Source: Triops longicaudatus (lineage: Eukaryota; Arthropoda; Branchiopoda; Notostraca; Triopsidae). From it: 64,000 bases of DNA. Made by a program: the position numbers and the translations under genes. Within the stretch, counting starts at the first letter, position 1. The number at the start of each line of letters is the position of its first letter. The stretch spans positions 1 to 64,000 of the forward strand of contig JAGQDJ010000234.1 of the NCBI GenBank assembly GCA_022885665.1. Direction: 5' to 3'. Shown here one piece after another: positions 27,601 to 39,774 of the stretch. The notes beneath the pieces were generated by a model. The model worked only from the letters and a program-made list of their open reading frames with translations, did not search any database and was not told where the DNA came from.

Positions 27601-30600
27601 ACGACAAAGCCAACTGTATGATTAGTGCTTTACCACCTGAGCGCGTAAGAGAGGACCAAGGCATCACACGTCAACTGGAGAGCATGATGTACGTGGCATA
27701 CTTTCTAATACCGTCTGTTTAACCCATTCATTATTGGCCAAATGCAACTCCTACAAATCATTTAGTCTCACCAAACTATTCGAAGTTTTCCATACCGAGT
27801 CTTATCACAAAGAACGCACAGGAAATTGTAGACTACAGTTTATCAAACTCACTAAGCCTTTTGCTTGTTCGGCTGACGTGAAAAGAGTGGGCAAGACCTC
27901 CCCGTTACTAAGCACACTCTTTTTATTTTGGATAAGCTATGCAAAAAGAAGAACACAGGTATATCTTTACTCGCCGATGGCTTCATCCCAATGTCGATCC
28001 CTTCGTCACCTATACCTCACTTAGCGATCGAATAAAAAAACAGCTCGTTTTAACCGCTCTCTCCTTGAGGGCGCCAGACTGACGCCTCTAATTTGAGTTG
28101 GTGTTTTATTTTGTAATTTTAAGAGCCTAAGCATATTCAGCCAGAAAAAAAGAACGAGACAGTGACATGTGATGGGAGTTCGTCGTCCCTTTGACTCGCA
28201 GTAAGCACCAACAACTGACCTTCTCCCCAAAGGCTCCTACGAATGCATCACACTCCGCTCTTCTAAGTTGGCTTCCCTTTTTTTCAACTCATTTATTTGC
28301 ATTGGCGGAGCCAAAAGTCAGGCGTCGAAGAAGGGATTTCCTATGGCGAGTTTTATCTTTTCCCTGACTCCTTTTTTTTTCTTTCTTTGGGGTTTACGTC
28401 TGTAAACACAAATACACATGGGTACCGAAGAGACGGAAGGCTCGGCTTTCTAAGGCGAGATGACAGACAAAAATAACGAAATTGCGCGCACGGACATCTC
28501 TTCACTTTCCTTAAATATCGCATATCGAGCTTATACTTTAAATAGAGAAGGCTTTCAAAATACTCAAAAAAGCTAAGCTCGCAAATAATTCAGGAACGGT
28601 AACGAACTCTCCTTACACTAATTTTATATTTTTTATTATAGTAGAAAAGATGAAAAGTCTTATCGAATCTTACCATATTTTATATTATCCACATTTTGAA
28701 TTAACCAGTCAAACCGACCTTGGTAAGTGCGAAAAGGCGAACATCAACAGACGTACGCATAGCGAACATATAACCAATAGAAAAAATGCTTTAATTCTAT
28801 CACCTTACTCTTAGCGTTAGTTTTGCTAATTTACTGTTACTTCATACAATTTCTCATTGCGTGTGGTCCATTTGCGGTTTGTGTATTGCAGAAACCAGTC
28901 ATCTACATTGAGCGGAGGACATCCGCTTGATATATCGAACGAACGAAGGCTAAGTGAACACAAAGCAGACGTTTCTATTCCATCATCAAACATGGCGTCA
29001 TCAGGAGGTATAATATGTACTGGTCTACTAAGGAAATCTAAAGCTTACCACTTTTGTTCCCATACTCGGTGTATAGGAAATGGAGCGCCCCCGTTACCGC
29101 CACCGATGCCTCCTAGTGGACTGCCCTCCGTTCGCATTAATTCAGAGGTGATAGATTTTTTTTTTTTTTAAAGAGAACATCCTTAATCACAGCTTCTAAT
29201 ATGAGCCCTTCCGCCTTACTTGTTTTAATGGCTTAGATTGGTCCCCGTCCAAGTGTGCATCATGGCAATGCCAGCGCTGGCGCCAAGCATTTGCCAGGTG
29301 GGGGCTCCCCTTTTAGTTACATCCCACCCTCGGCTATCCAGAACGCTATGATGACTAAAGACAAAAAACCTTTCACTTACACGCCTGGTGGTTTGGATTT
29401 ATCCGAGATTCGCAGTCCGCGCATGGTGCGCCGAATTTCTAAAAATGCCATGGACGAAGGTGTAGCCAGTTGTCCCATGCCAACTTCGCCACCTTCCACG
29501 GGAGGTTTATCGCCGTTGTATCTGCCACCCCAAGCTGTCGCTGCCATGCAGCCGCAATTAAGCGTTCCCGTCTTTCCACCCACGCCCCCGCCGCCTCCTC
29601 CAGTGCCAGCTCCCTCCAACGAGTCCTTAAACGCTAGTTACGCCAATTTCCCACCACCTCCTCCATCGTCGTTATTCGCAAATACAGAAAAGGAAGAAAA
29701 GACGCCGGAGAACGTGTCAAACTACCCGCGGACGCCGTCACCCCCACCGCCGCCCGTGAACGCAAACATGGGTACCCAACTGGGCTCCATCTATGTTCCA
29801 CCTGTCACCACCCATTCGGGTCCCATGTCGCCTCCACTCAGCGTATCGCCCCAGAATCACTTGAACAAAACTCCCATGCCGTGGATGAATTCGCAAAATC
29901 GGATGCCTTCCCAGTCGCCCCCGCAGTTTGCAGCCTCGCCTTCCATGGTTAAACAAGGACGCACGTTCTCGGAAAGCGAGGAGTCACCCAAGCCATCTCA
30001 TCCGCAAGTTCGCATTATTCCGTTGCACATCGAAGGGCGTGATCCACCGCCTCCTGCGCAACAAAGCAATCCTCATGTCAGCATTAATTCTACTACTAGC
30101 GCAAACAAGCCAACTGGCACCACGCGAGTGGTTCCGATTCAGTTAGAGGCCGACGTTATCCCCAAACAAGTGCACTATACACAGGCAACCCCAACACAGC
30201 AATATTCGCCGCCTGTGGCGCCTCCGACTACCGCTAGTCAGTTCAGTCCACCGACTACCACACCAGCCCAGCCAGCCTTCAATCAGCAGCCACCCTGGCG
30301 TAGCAACAGTGTCAACAATAACAATAACGTTGATTCAGCCAGTGCCGCTTTCCAAAGGTAAACAGTAATGGTGTCTTTCTCGAAAACAGTGGTGCTCTCT
30401 TGCGTTGGTCTGATCACTTGACCAGATCAGAACGACTTTTACTGGGACAAACAACTCAATTCGAGCCGACCATTACTAGTTCTAAGATACACTTACTCAC
30501 TTTTTGAAAGATTAAACGGTATCGAATGCAACAGATGCAAGTCTAAATGGTATTAATTGTCGAACATCGCCATCGTGCACAAAGTAAACATGATTCCTAG

Positions 30601-33600
30601 GCCTCGATGTTATTTTATAACCACCATATTTTGGGCTGAACAAACGGTAAACGCCGAATAACAGTAAGAAACGATATCTAGACCTCCTAAGATGGCGACG
30701 GTCAGTTCCTATAGGAACGATACTAGGAAACTGGTGTACTACTCCAATAAAGTCACCAAATAACGTTGTTAAAAGCCCAGTTGTACCTGGCAAACCGGAA
30801 TAGGCAAACATGTAGGAAATCTTCCAGGTCATCATAAAGAACGCTTCAGTATTTCTACTTATCGCTTCGACAGTTACGTTATGCTTATCACGAGCTATAC
30901 TGTACGTCTTAGCATATTTTTGAAAAGGTAAAAATAAATTTGTAAGCTTGAGTTGAATTTAAACACTTTTCAAGTAAATGATAAAAGGATGATCAGGCGG
31001 ACGAATGCAGGCGATAATGCTTCTATGCGATCTATGCCGAAAAGCGAAAGTCAATCCAATGAACAGATATAATGATATAACTACTGAAACCGGAGGTGTT
31101 AGAACTCCGATTTGATTTTGTTTTAACTTCATTAGAAAAGCTTTAACTTTTTAATTGTTTGATAAAGAATTTAAGTAAATCATAAATATCCATTATAAGT
31201 TTTCTCAAAGGTACACTGAGTCCATAACTCAGTTATAGCTAAGCATAACATTACTGTCAAAACAGTAAGTAGACGTACTTTTCCAAAATAAAACGTAACA
31301 TTTCCATGTTATACGCCTGTTCCATGTTGTTTGTACTAGGCCTTGAGAGGAACTATCATTATATTGCACTCAAGTATCTGTAAATTCTCAATGTTTTTCC
31401 TTTTCTTGAATAATCAGCTCGTTCATTAGATTGCATCTGACGTATCAGTAGACATTATCAGATCCCTGTCCATTTTAATATTTTGTTGAACCGGATTGGA
31501 ATGGTGAAATACTGATATAATCGTAGATTGTAACAAAATATCGAAAGCCCTACTCTTGGAAAGAGTTATGTCTGATGTTAGAAATATTTTACAGTTTAAA
31601 TCTTGCGAACCACCAGCCAATTTCACCAAGTGACTGTGCCAGCCCGGCAAGGAATCCCATCCAGTCTCGCTCCTTCCGCATTCTCCAGATGATGACAGAT
31701 GCTGAAGAAATGAATTCCGCCCAGCAAGCTCCGTGCAGTGGTGACGCCGTCGATAGCGGTAGACTGTCGCGGGCATCCGTCAGTTCTGGTAGCAGCGGTG
31801 GAACACTAGGGCGGTCCATGCCTGGTGGTGAACGTCGCCTTGAGCTGACCCAAGACGACCAGCAGCTCATGAACTTGTTTAAAACACAAGGTAAATTAAC
31901 TCCGTTGTGTTCTGTCTCGTCGTCAAACTTAACGTCGCTAGAATAGTAATAGCATGAGCACGCCAATAAGGTAAGATGCAAAACTCGCAGGCGAGAAAAA
32001 TACGAGGAATAGTTGACGCGCTATCCAAAGCTGTCAACGACAGTACGATGGCTGTGTAAGAAAAACTCCCTACATCTGAGTAGAGCATGCGATTCATTGG
32101 GTTACTTTTTTAGTTGACTACCCCTGTTAGGATTTTTGTTATTTATGTTTCCATGTCTGTAGTATCAGAGGACTCATACTTGCACACTGAGGCAGACCCT
32201 CGTTATCGCGGATCGCATATTCCGTCAAGAGCCTTTCGATGTTTGCAGAATTTCACCGACAGTAGTGATATAAACGGTATGGGCTGTGACTGTGCTAAAT
32301 TAATCCTTAGAATTTCGGCTTTTCCCAGTAACCTTTGCACGTCTCAATTTGCGGGGTGCTGGTCTTCTAACACATTTGAAGCTGTGTTTTTTGTGGCTCT
32401 ACTTGCCAGTTTTGTTCGTGTATTTGTGCATAATCGTGGCCCGTTTCTAGGTGCGAGTTCAAGCAACTCAGCGCGGGTGACTCACCACGCTCCGGTTATG
32501 GCTCAAACCATGCGTCCTGGAGAAAGTAACAACACACAAAAGCTTCCCCAAGAAAAATGTTGGTAAAACTTGCGTTTATTTTCAATGTAGCAGTTTACCG
32601 TCCAAGCGGCCCACCTAGCGAGCAACCGGGACTGGAACCTCGGAAATACATGGGGGGTAACATCCCTTCACGATCTTTTCGCATTCTGCAAGCCATGACC
32701 GCCACGGAGCCGACAGGTATTTACCCATAATTCCAATCGATGCTTCAAAATCTTGTATTATATCTTTCTTATTGGCCTGGTTTCACTCTTGCTTCTCGCA
32801 TCTTTAACAGTGCAACGCGACGATGGATATGTTTGTCAAGCTTCTGAGGTTAATTCACCCGAAACCCCCGTCACCCTTAGCAATAACCCGACCAATTTAC
32901 AGCCTCCTATACCTCACATGGCCAGGAAAGAGTGTCCTAGCTCATTTCTAGAAGAGTTACAGCAAGCTTGTCAGAAACAAAATTTACGGAGAAGTGATTC
33001 GACCTCAACCTCTCGCTTTTTCCATGACTTGCAAATTTCCAGTGAACCAACTGTTATTGAACAGCCCCCTAACAAGCCGAATATCATTGTTCAGGCGTAC
33101 GATTCCATTGACTCCACACCGAAGACTGATTCCTTTTGTGAAAAAACTGAAAACGCTACCGCGGTTATTTCACATGAAAGTTTTTTGCAGCAGTCTGATG
33201 ACCTAGCCCAGGAAGATACGAACACTGGCGAGACAAGTCCAAGTGTTACGAAGACAGACCCAGAGCACAGCTGTTTACTCAGCTATTTCTGTTCGCATCC
33301 ACCCAGTCCTATCAGCTCTCCGGTTAGGCCATTTAGTCCCAGCTTGCTTTTCCAGGAGGTGGTTTTTCCGGCTTCGGAAGAAGGCAAAACCTTGCGGGTG
33401 CGCTCCAAGCGTTCACGGGACCATATCCCCTCCCGGATCTTTAAGTTTTTGCAAGCTGAATACGATCAGGATTCGAGCACCGAATTGAGTCCAGTGACTC
33501 CTGTGACCCCACCGACTAGTCGACTGTCATCGTTTTTAGAAAGTTTTTCCGCCGAAACTTATTCTTCCGGCGCGTCTGAAATAGAGGGCTTTATGGGAAA

Positions 33601-33607
33601 TAGCTAA
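21682..33607 (+). CDS. ZASP/ALP-like PDZ protein, long (PDZ) isoform
   Basis: PDZ protein of the ALP/Enigma/ZASP type, which in animals anchors alpha-actinin at muscle Z-discs. Exons: 21682-21786, 21932-22107, 28892-29007, 29077-29147, 29237-30357, 31595-31890, 32163-32276, 32591-32716, 32811-33607; total 2922 nt, 973 residues, frame intact. The N-terminal PDZ domain (residues 1-93) has the carboxylate loop PWGFTLTGG. The block KPFTYTPGGLDLSEI then SPRMVRRISKNA resembles arthropod Zasp proteins. A proline-rich centre contains FPPPPP, an Ena/VASP EVH1-type ligand. The C-terminal part repeats the motif I(P/Q)SRxFRxLQ. No LIM domain is found before the stop at 33605-33607, although many family members carry one to four. 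An optional exon (32451-32558, 108 nt) could also be included. The PDZ exon at 21932 and the exon at 28892 fit in phase across a 6.8 kb intron. Confidence 0.8.
22108..27344. other. Long intron of the ZASP-like gene, no gene recognised
   Basis: About 5.2 kb of AT-rich sequence between the PDZ exon and the internal promoter. Short open frames exist on both strands, but none has a domain, coherent splice sites or coding-like composition. A short perfect palindrome lies at 24760-24785. Confidence 0.5.
24760..24785. repeat. Perfect 12-bp inverted repeat (hairpin)
   Basis: AATTTTAGTGTA is followed by TT and then its exact reverse complement TACACTAAAATT. It could be the terminus or remnant of a small palindromic element, or an AT-rich cruciform. 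It lies in the long intron of the ZASP-like gene. Confidence 0.6.
27345..27380 (+). promoter_or_regulatory. Internal core promoter (TATA box plus initiator)
   Basis: TATAAA at 27345-27350 is followed by the arthropod-type initiator TCAGTT at 27375-27380. The presumptive +1 A at 27377 is 32 bases from the first T of the TATA box, matching canonical spacing. An ATG at 27444 opens an exon whose 3' phase matches the downstream ZASP-like exon, so this should be an alternative first-exon promoter. Confidence 0.6.
27444..33607 (+). CDS. ZASP-like gene, alternative PDZ-less isoform
   Basis: An alternative first coding exon, 27444-27688 (donor GTACGT), ends in phase 2 and joins the exon at 28892, as the PDZ exon ending at 22107 also does. 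From there the exons are the same as in the long isoform, giving 2886 nt and 961 residues. The 82 isoform-specific residues replace the PDZ domain. They include DPAVRRVVYNLYRGLLGTYND, loosely like the YNxPxxLYS pattern of the ZM motif that binds alpha-actinin rods, but the match is too weak to call. An in-frame TGA at 27408 and the phases of the nearby AG dinucleotides argue against direct splicing from the PDZ exon into this one, so the two starts look mutually exclusive. Alternatively this could be a separate gene. Confidence 0.6.
32163..32716 (+). repeat. Cassette exons carrying SRxFRxLQ motif copies
   Basis: Exon 32163-32276 (114 nt) encodes IPSRAFRCLQNFTDSSD and exon 32591-32716 (126 nt) encodes IPSRSFRILQAMT. 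Both begin and end in phase 1 and are multiples of three, so each can be skipped or duplicated without breaking the frame. Flanking exons hold further copies: IQSRSFRILQMMTDAEE (31651 region) and IPSRIFKFLQAEYDQDSS (33425 region). A degenerate TSRFFHDLQ sits near 33015. In PDZ-LIM proteins a single SFRxLQ segment normally precedes the LIM domain. Confidence 0.7.
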
Positions 33608-35163
33608 GCTCGGAAGTTATGAGGACGAATATTTTCCGTATTTTTACTTTTTTCAATTACCTTTCCTACTTCTCCCTTCCTTCCTATTCGTACTCCTTCC
33701 CCCAGAGCACCGAGCAAGGCGGAATTGCTTCTTCTGTCGGTCTAGAAGATCAGGTACTACACCATGCTTCTCCAATTTCTAGGCGTTTTTTTTTGTTGAT
33801 TAGTCCATCACTTAGCCAACTCCAATGGAGTTTTGTGAGCGTGATTCTGAATCTTAAAAAAATGAAGCATGCGTGTCTCAAAAACAATCTTCCGGACTTC
33901 GACATGATTAGCTTGCTCCGCGAATGTAGGCACACTTTGTTGGCTTGGCCTATTTATATTCAGAGTGAAAGATTGAGAGAAGCACGAAGTTGAAGCTCAT
34001 CCGGGCTTCCTTTTATAACAGTTCCTTTGGAATCCTCACAGAGTCCTTTACTCCCATACCTAACACTGGTTTTCTGTTTGCACGTTATGTACTTGATTAT
34101 CCGAAAAGGGAAGCAAACTATTAATGACTTGTATTTATTTTTCCTTAGATGGACAGTCCGACTTATGAAGCGAACCCAACTTCTCTTCGTGCGAACATAC
34201 TCTAGTGACGCCTTTAGAAAGAGGAACCGGTGCATCATAATTCCCTACAGTTTGTTTAGCGTTTTATGTACTAACGTTCTACCGCCCCAGGGGTGCAACA
34301 AGACATTGTATTTGCTTATTTGAAGAAAATGGCTTACCGGTGAAAGGTGCGAATATGTCATGAATCGTAGTATTAGTCAATGTGTGTACTTGAACTTTAA
34401 GCAATCTGTCGAGGAAAAAAAAGTGTTTATTATTGCGGAAAAAACGAATACTTCTCGAACGTGTTATCGTGGCTTGAAAATATACAACACGCAGGACGAA
34501 ACATACTACCCGCTACATACTGTACTGCTGGGAACTAAAAAGTGGTTCATATCCGTTATGGTATTTCTTTTATTTCAGTACCAGAACATATCCCGACAAG
34601 TAACAGGGTTAAATTATCGCCTGTCATCGTTTGAAGAGCTTTATCATCATAACCTACCTTTCAGCAACTTATTAACCAAGATCTGAAACTTAAGATGGTG
34701 TTCTTCAATTATTGTTGAGAAATAATACGACATCTAAATGTTTATTAAGAGTTTCTTGGTAACCGAAAATGTACGCTGCAAAACCTTTTTTTGTTGCCAC
34801 TACACACACACGAATAAACTAAAATACAACTCAAAATTGCAAAGTTCTGAAGTATTACGACAATGACATCGCCCAAAATGTACAAGGGATATTTCTTGGG
34901 AAGTTACTGAGGCCAGGGCTTCGGATCAACTACCGATGACAAGTAATCTAGTTTAGCAGATTGCTGGTTAATTCAATAAACGAGTTAGGAAGAAGGAGTG
35001 CGCGATACAACGGAACACTCGTTCGAAAAGATGTTTTACTAATGAATAAATGCTTTGCGGACTGTTTATACGGCAATGAGTATTAGTCAGGACGGATAAG
35101 ACACTAAAAATATGTACATAAACAACAGATTTACAACCTTGCTGATTCGCAGTTTTGAAAAAA
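33608..35163. other. 3' flank of the ZASP-like gene
   Basis: AT-rich sequence with no recognisable coding region, including pyrimidine-rich tracts directly after the stop codon. Confidence 0.45.
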
Positions 35164-35525
35164 TTATATTTTGTGTTTTTTGGATGAATAGGAAAAGAGT
35201 TTATTCGGCTTGGAGTTTTCTGTAGAGACCAGACAAAAAGGTTCTCTACACACTAAAGCGTTTAAAAGTATTTCACTTTCAAATAATTACCACTTGCGAC
35301 CCATGTTTGTAGACCAAGTTCAGCGCATTTTGGTCGAAATGGTGAGACTTTCGTATTTTCCTTAATACTGATTGGCTTGAGTATTTCCACGATTGCGTCA
35401 TGCAAACACACCAGTGAGTTTTGACACTCAACAAGCGAAGGACCAGTACAAACACCGAAATTACACACGTTAAATAGCGTGCAGCAACCAGGTAAACATA
35501 TAAGTAAAATTATTATAATTTTCAT
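35164..35525 (-). CDS. Candidate small secreted cysteine-containing protein
   Basis: Two possible exons on the minus strand, 35525-35291 and 35219-35164, join in frame to 96 residues (donor GTAATT, acceptor TCTCTACAG, stop TAA). The protein starts MKIIIILLICLPGCCT, a good signal peptide. Several cysteines follow (VCNFGVCTGPSLVEC, LVCL, PKCAEL), then a short basic tail. No family is recognised. A further minus-strand segment reading CFQCKSW near 35925-35970, with a good donor, hints at a Ly6-like exon upstream, but it could not be joined. The model may be spurious. Confidence 0.33.
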
Positions 35526-36608
35526 GTTTTGTTCAGATAAAGAAAAAGCTCAAGGCCGGCGAATTTACAGAATATGAGGTTAAAATCTACAGCCTCGTGC
35601 TACGAGAAAAACTTAAAATCTATTTTTTTCTGTACTTTCATACTTCACAGATTCTCACCACAGTGGCAAAGAACAAGCGCAAAAATGATTTGTCGTTTCA
35701 GTAATTTGCTTATTGCTTTACTCCGACTTTAAGAAATACAGTGTAACTCGCTTTTTTGAATAGGTTTGGGGTCGGACGAACAGTGTTCAAATAGGCGGAG
35801 CATTAAGAACACAGCTGATTTGAATTAAATGGGCTTAAACGGGGCCATCATCTTTTCATTCAATTGTGAGGAATATTCAGATAAACGCTAATCAACTGTA
35901 CATGAGTTCGAAAAAACACTTACCGTATTCAGGACTTGCCCAGCTTTTACACTGGAAGCAGAACGTGTAATGAAAAAACTGGGGTGATTGAAGTCATACA
36001 ACTGGCTCAAGAAAAAAATATTTCCATGCTTCCAAGTACATGAAGACAGGCAGACCATTTCTTTTTGATAATTGCGAAAAGAAAAATACATCAACTGATT
36101 GATGAGGGTACAACGTGTGACAAATTTGTCTTGACAGATGGTGTGATGCACTGGAAGTGAATATCACTAATCGGTAAGTTTCTTCACTGAACTTGCCGTG
36201 CATTGGAATTTCCCTAGACGAAACAGAAGACGGGAGTTTTAATTTTTGTCCTTACGAGATGGCGTTTGTGTCTCAAAACAAGTCCGAAATCAGTATTGTG
36301 GCATGTTTGTGTTCAGTCTTGTGAATACAAATGTTTGTATAAATTCTAGAGACATATTGTGTATTTAGTAAGCATCTTTTGTGTAATAACAGTCAGCAGT
36401 TTCATAATTCACTGCCAACGGAACCCAGTATCAGGCTACAAGTTGTCATACTTTTTTTTTGCTTACCACACCACAGCACTGGAGAACGAAAGTGACCCGG
36501 TTTTGATCATTGTGTTACTATAGACTTCAGTTGTTTTGGACTCGTGTTCATACATGTCTGCGGGGGCGCCTGTATAAACTGTAACTGCTTAATGTTGATG
36601 CAGTGACA
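35526..36608. other. Intergenic region upstream of the ketoacyl synthase gene
   Basis: No supported gene. It contains the unjoined minus-strand CFQCKSW segment near 35925-35970 and, presumably, the promoter and 5' UTR of the 36609 gene. Confidence 0.45.
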
Positions 36609-39600
36609 ATGAAGGAATCAAGGCGGGTTGTGGTGACAGGTTTAGGACTCATCACGCCATTAGGATGTGGGATGCAACATGTGTGGAACGCCTTACTTCA
36701 AGGCCGTTGTGGCATTGTCAAGCTCACAGAGTCCCGTTTTTCCAAACTACCGTGTCAAGTGGCGGGTATAGTCCCGCGAGGCTCAGCATCACACACTTTT
36801 GATCCGTCGCGTTATGTAACGCCGGCTGAGCAGCGGACAATGTCCCTCGCTTCCTTGTATGCCATTGCAGCCACGGAAGAAGCTATGCAGGACTCAGGAA
36901 TTCCCCGTGAGCCTAGTTTGTTGAGAAGGACCGGCGTAGCGATTGGAATGGGAATGGCCGATATGGACTGTATTGCGGAAACGAGTAAAATGTTGGAAAC
37001 GTCCCCGAATAGAGTCAGTCCCTATTTCATTCCTCGAATCCTTACCAATATGGGCGCTGGATTGATTAGCATCCGCTTCGGCTTACAAGGGCCGAATCAT
37101 TCAGTCTCCACGGCCTGCGCCACAGGGGCCCATTCGGTTGGCGACGCCGCCAATTTCATTCGCCACGGAGCGGCTGATGCTATGATCTGCGGAGGCACAG
37201 AAGCTGGCGTTGTCCCAATTGCGTTAGCAGGGTTTTCACGATTAAGAGCCTTGAGCACTGATTTTAACGATAAGGTAGAGCGCGACCTTGGATTGTGCAC
37301 CAATTTATACAAAGGTTTTTCTATGTTTGGCTAGCCTGAACAAGCTTCGCGACCCTTTGATGTCAAAAGAAACGGATTTGTCATGGGCGAAGGCGCAGGC
37401 ATTCTTGTTTTGGAAGAACTGGAGCAAGCCAAAGCGCGAAAAGCTAAAATATATGCCGAAATCGCTGGTTAGTATGAAAAATTTTAAGAAATGTCCGCTA
37501 CCATAAACGGACTCGTTCCTCTGGCAATTGCTTTTTTTATTATTATTTTTAATAATATTATTTTTTTCAATGTACCATATTTTTTTATTTCATTTGATTG
37601 CTTGTGCAAATAAAAAAACATGTAATTGACGTTTATTTAACGTGTCATATGTTTATTTAACAGGCTATAAATACGTATAACAGAAGTTTTTTAATCGTTT
37701 CTTTACATCTTACGGACGTTATACGTTTTCACTACGTATTTTCTTGGCCTAATATATGTTCGTTTCTTGTCTTTATGTCCTCAAAACTTACATATTAGAG
37801 GTACGTCTAAAACCAAACGTCTAATATTCGGATATTTTATGTAAGTGTGCTACATGGGAAAACACGAAGGTCTAAGCAAGACTCAAGCTGATGTGTACCT
37901 TCGCTAATGATAGGTTCACCCAGTTCACAAGATTGGCGTGTTTTCGTAACGCGCGCGCAGATCCTGGAGTTTTTCCGTTCGAACGCATGGCATAAATGTT
38001 AGAATTCCAAGGATTGACGCATCACGACAATTAGACTCTCCTACTACCGCTATGAACCTCTAATTTATCAATTACAGGTTGTCATTTTATTAACTACTTT
38101 TTTTGTAAAGAATCCATTACGAACCGCACGGTCCCTTCCAAATAGAGTTCAGTATGGTTCAGACCAATAAACAAAACAGATGTAACAAATGGTTTTAAAC
38201 AGAACGGGCTATTATGAACGTGGCAGAATTAATGGCGAGTACCACAAAATAAAACGAGGACTGGAACAGCACTCGAACTAGTGCGCGCAAAGCCAATACT
38301 TCTTCGTATGGACTTGTTCTGTAAGGTTAGGGGTAATAGGATCGTCATGTTAGTAAAGTAGACTCCCTCTTATCCACACAGGGTTTAACTGGTTACCAGT
38401 TTAACAGCACTTGCTTACATAAAAAAATGCTGATGCTTCATAAAGTAGAGCTTTGATTTTGTCAACCCAGTTATGGAACACCCGGTGGTGTCAACCATGT
38501 CAGCAACATTTTTCCTTCTTTTTAATTATTTTATTTTCAAGGCTTTACTGACGGGTATGGAATTTCTTCACAGCAGTCGAAGAAATATAAATAAACTGTA
38601 TACATTTTCATTTGTTTTTATATTTCATTGCGTTTCATATTCAGTTGTTAGTCCTTATTTGAGTTTCGTAAAATATTCCACATGCGTTAAACACTTGAAC
38701 AATCAAGACCTTTCGTGCACTGTAACTGCTTATTTTGTAAAGTCTTCCTATTATCCTACTCTTCCGGAGTAAGATCCATTCCTGTACCTGATGGATAAGA
38801 GGGGTCTACTAGGTTGCTGTTTAGTAATTCTGGTTCGTCAAACTTCATGCGCAAGAAAACGCCACGTAATTGTCGGGTAAAACAAACGTTGTGTAGGATA
38901 TCAGTTCTGTTATAGGATTTCAATTTTCTTGGTCTGCAGATCGCTAGGGAACTAAACTTTAAGATTTTTTTTTTTATTTTTTCTTATGATGGGCTCGGTT
39001 ACCCGAATCCGAACGACTTTACCAACTTTGAGAATTTACCCAGTATTAAGAAGCACCAGTGTAACCGGGTCGTTGAAGTCTTGGAAACGTATTAGTAACA
39101 GTTTCAGATTGTTTCCAGCAGGTTTTCGATTTTTAGCGATTTTTAAATTTGAATCATCGAGAACATTCTGTTCTAAACGACAGTAAATTGGCCTTAGGCA
39201 TACGGTGTAAGAGCAGTTTGTTACATGAGTCAGTCAGCGTTAAATCCGTAAAATAAGTTCGGAACGATGTAATTGGTACTGATTTCTCTAATATGTGTTC
39301 ACATCAGGTTACGGTTTATCGGGTGACGCAAATCATATAACAGCGCCGAGTGCAGATGGTCGTGGAGCATTAGCAGCGATGTCTATGGCTTTGGAAAACG
39401 CTGATTTATTACCTGCACAAGTTAGCTATGTAAATGCCCATGCAACGTCCACACCTTTGGGCGATTTAATAGAAGCACAAGCCATTGAACGGGTTTTCGG
39501 ACCCCAAGTTCACGTCTCCTCCCATAAAGGCAACCTAGGCCACTTGCAAGGTGCGGCGGGAGCAGTGGAAGCCGCGTTGACAGTCAAAGCTGTCTCCGAA

Positions 39601-39774
39601 GCCATTATTCCCCATACAATTAACGTGCAAGAGCCGGACCCCAACATTAAGGTGCCTTTGGTTACGCAAAAGCCTTTCGCCTGGAAGAATGAGCCCAGGA
39701 TCGCTTTAAAGAACTCGTTCGGCTTTGGAGGCACCAATGCCTCCCTTTGCATTAAACAGTTCGTCTACGCTTAG
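36609..39774 (+). CDS. OXSM: Mitochondrial-type 3-oxoacyl-[ACP] synthase (KAS II)
   Basis: Beta-ketoacyl-ACP synthase of type II fatty acid synthesis, the condensing enzyme that elongates acyl-ACP and in animal mitochondria supplies the lipoate precursor. Three exons join in frame: 36609-37274, 37335-37467, 39308-39774 (421 residues). The thiolase-fold active site is complete: nucleophile Cys in STACATGAH, first His in NAHATSTPLGD, and Lys/second His in SHKGNLGHLQGAAG. The C-terminal GFGGTNASLCI glycine loop is intact. The protein follows human OXSM throughout, including VVVTGLGLITPLG at the start. The first ATG opens directly into the enzyme, so no mitochondrial presequence is visible; a targeting exon may lie upstream. 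The second intron is about 1.8 kb and AT-rich, with nothing recognised in it. Confidence 0.95.
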
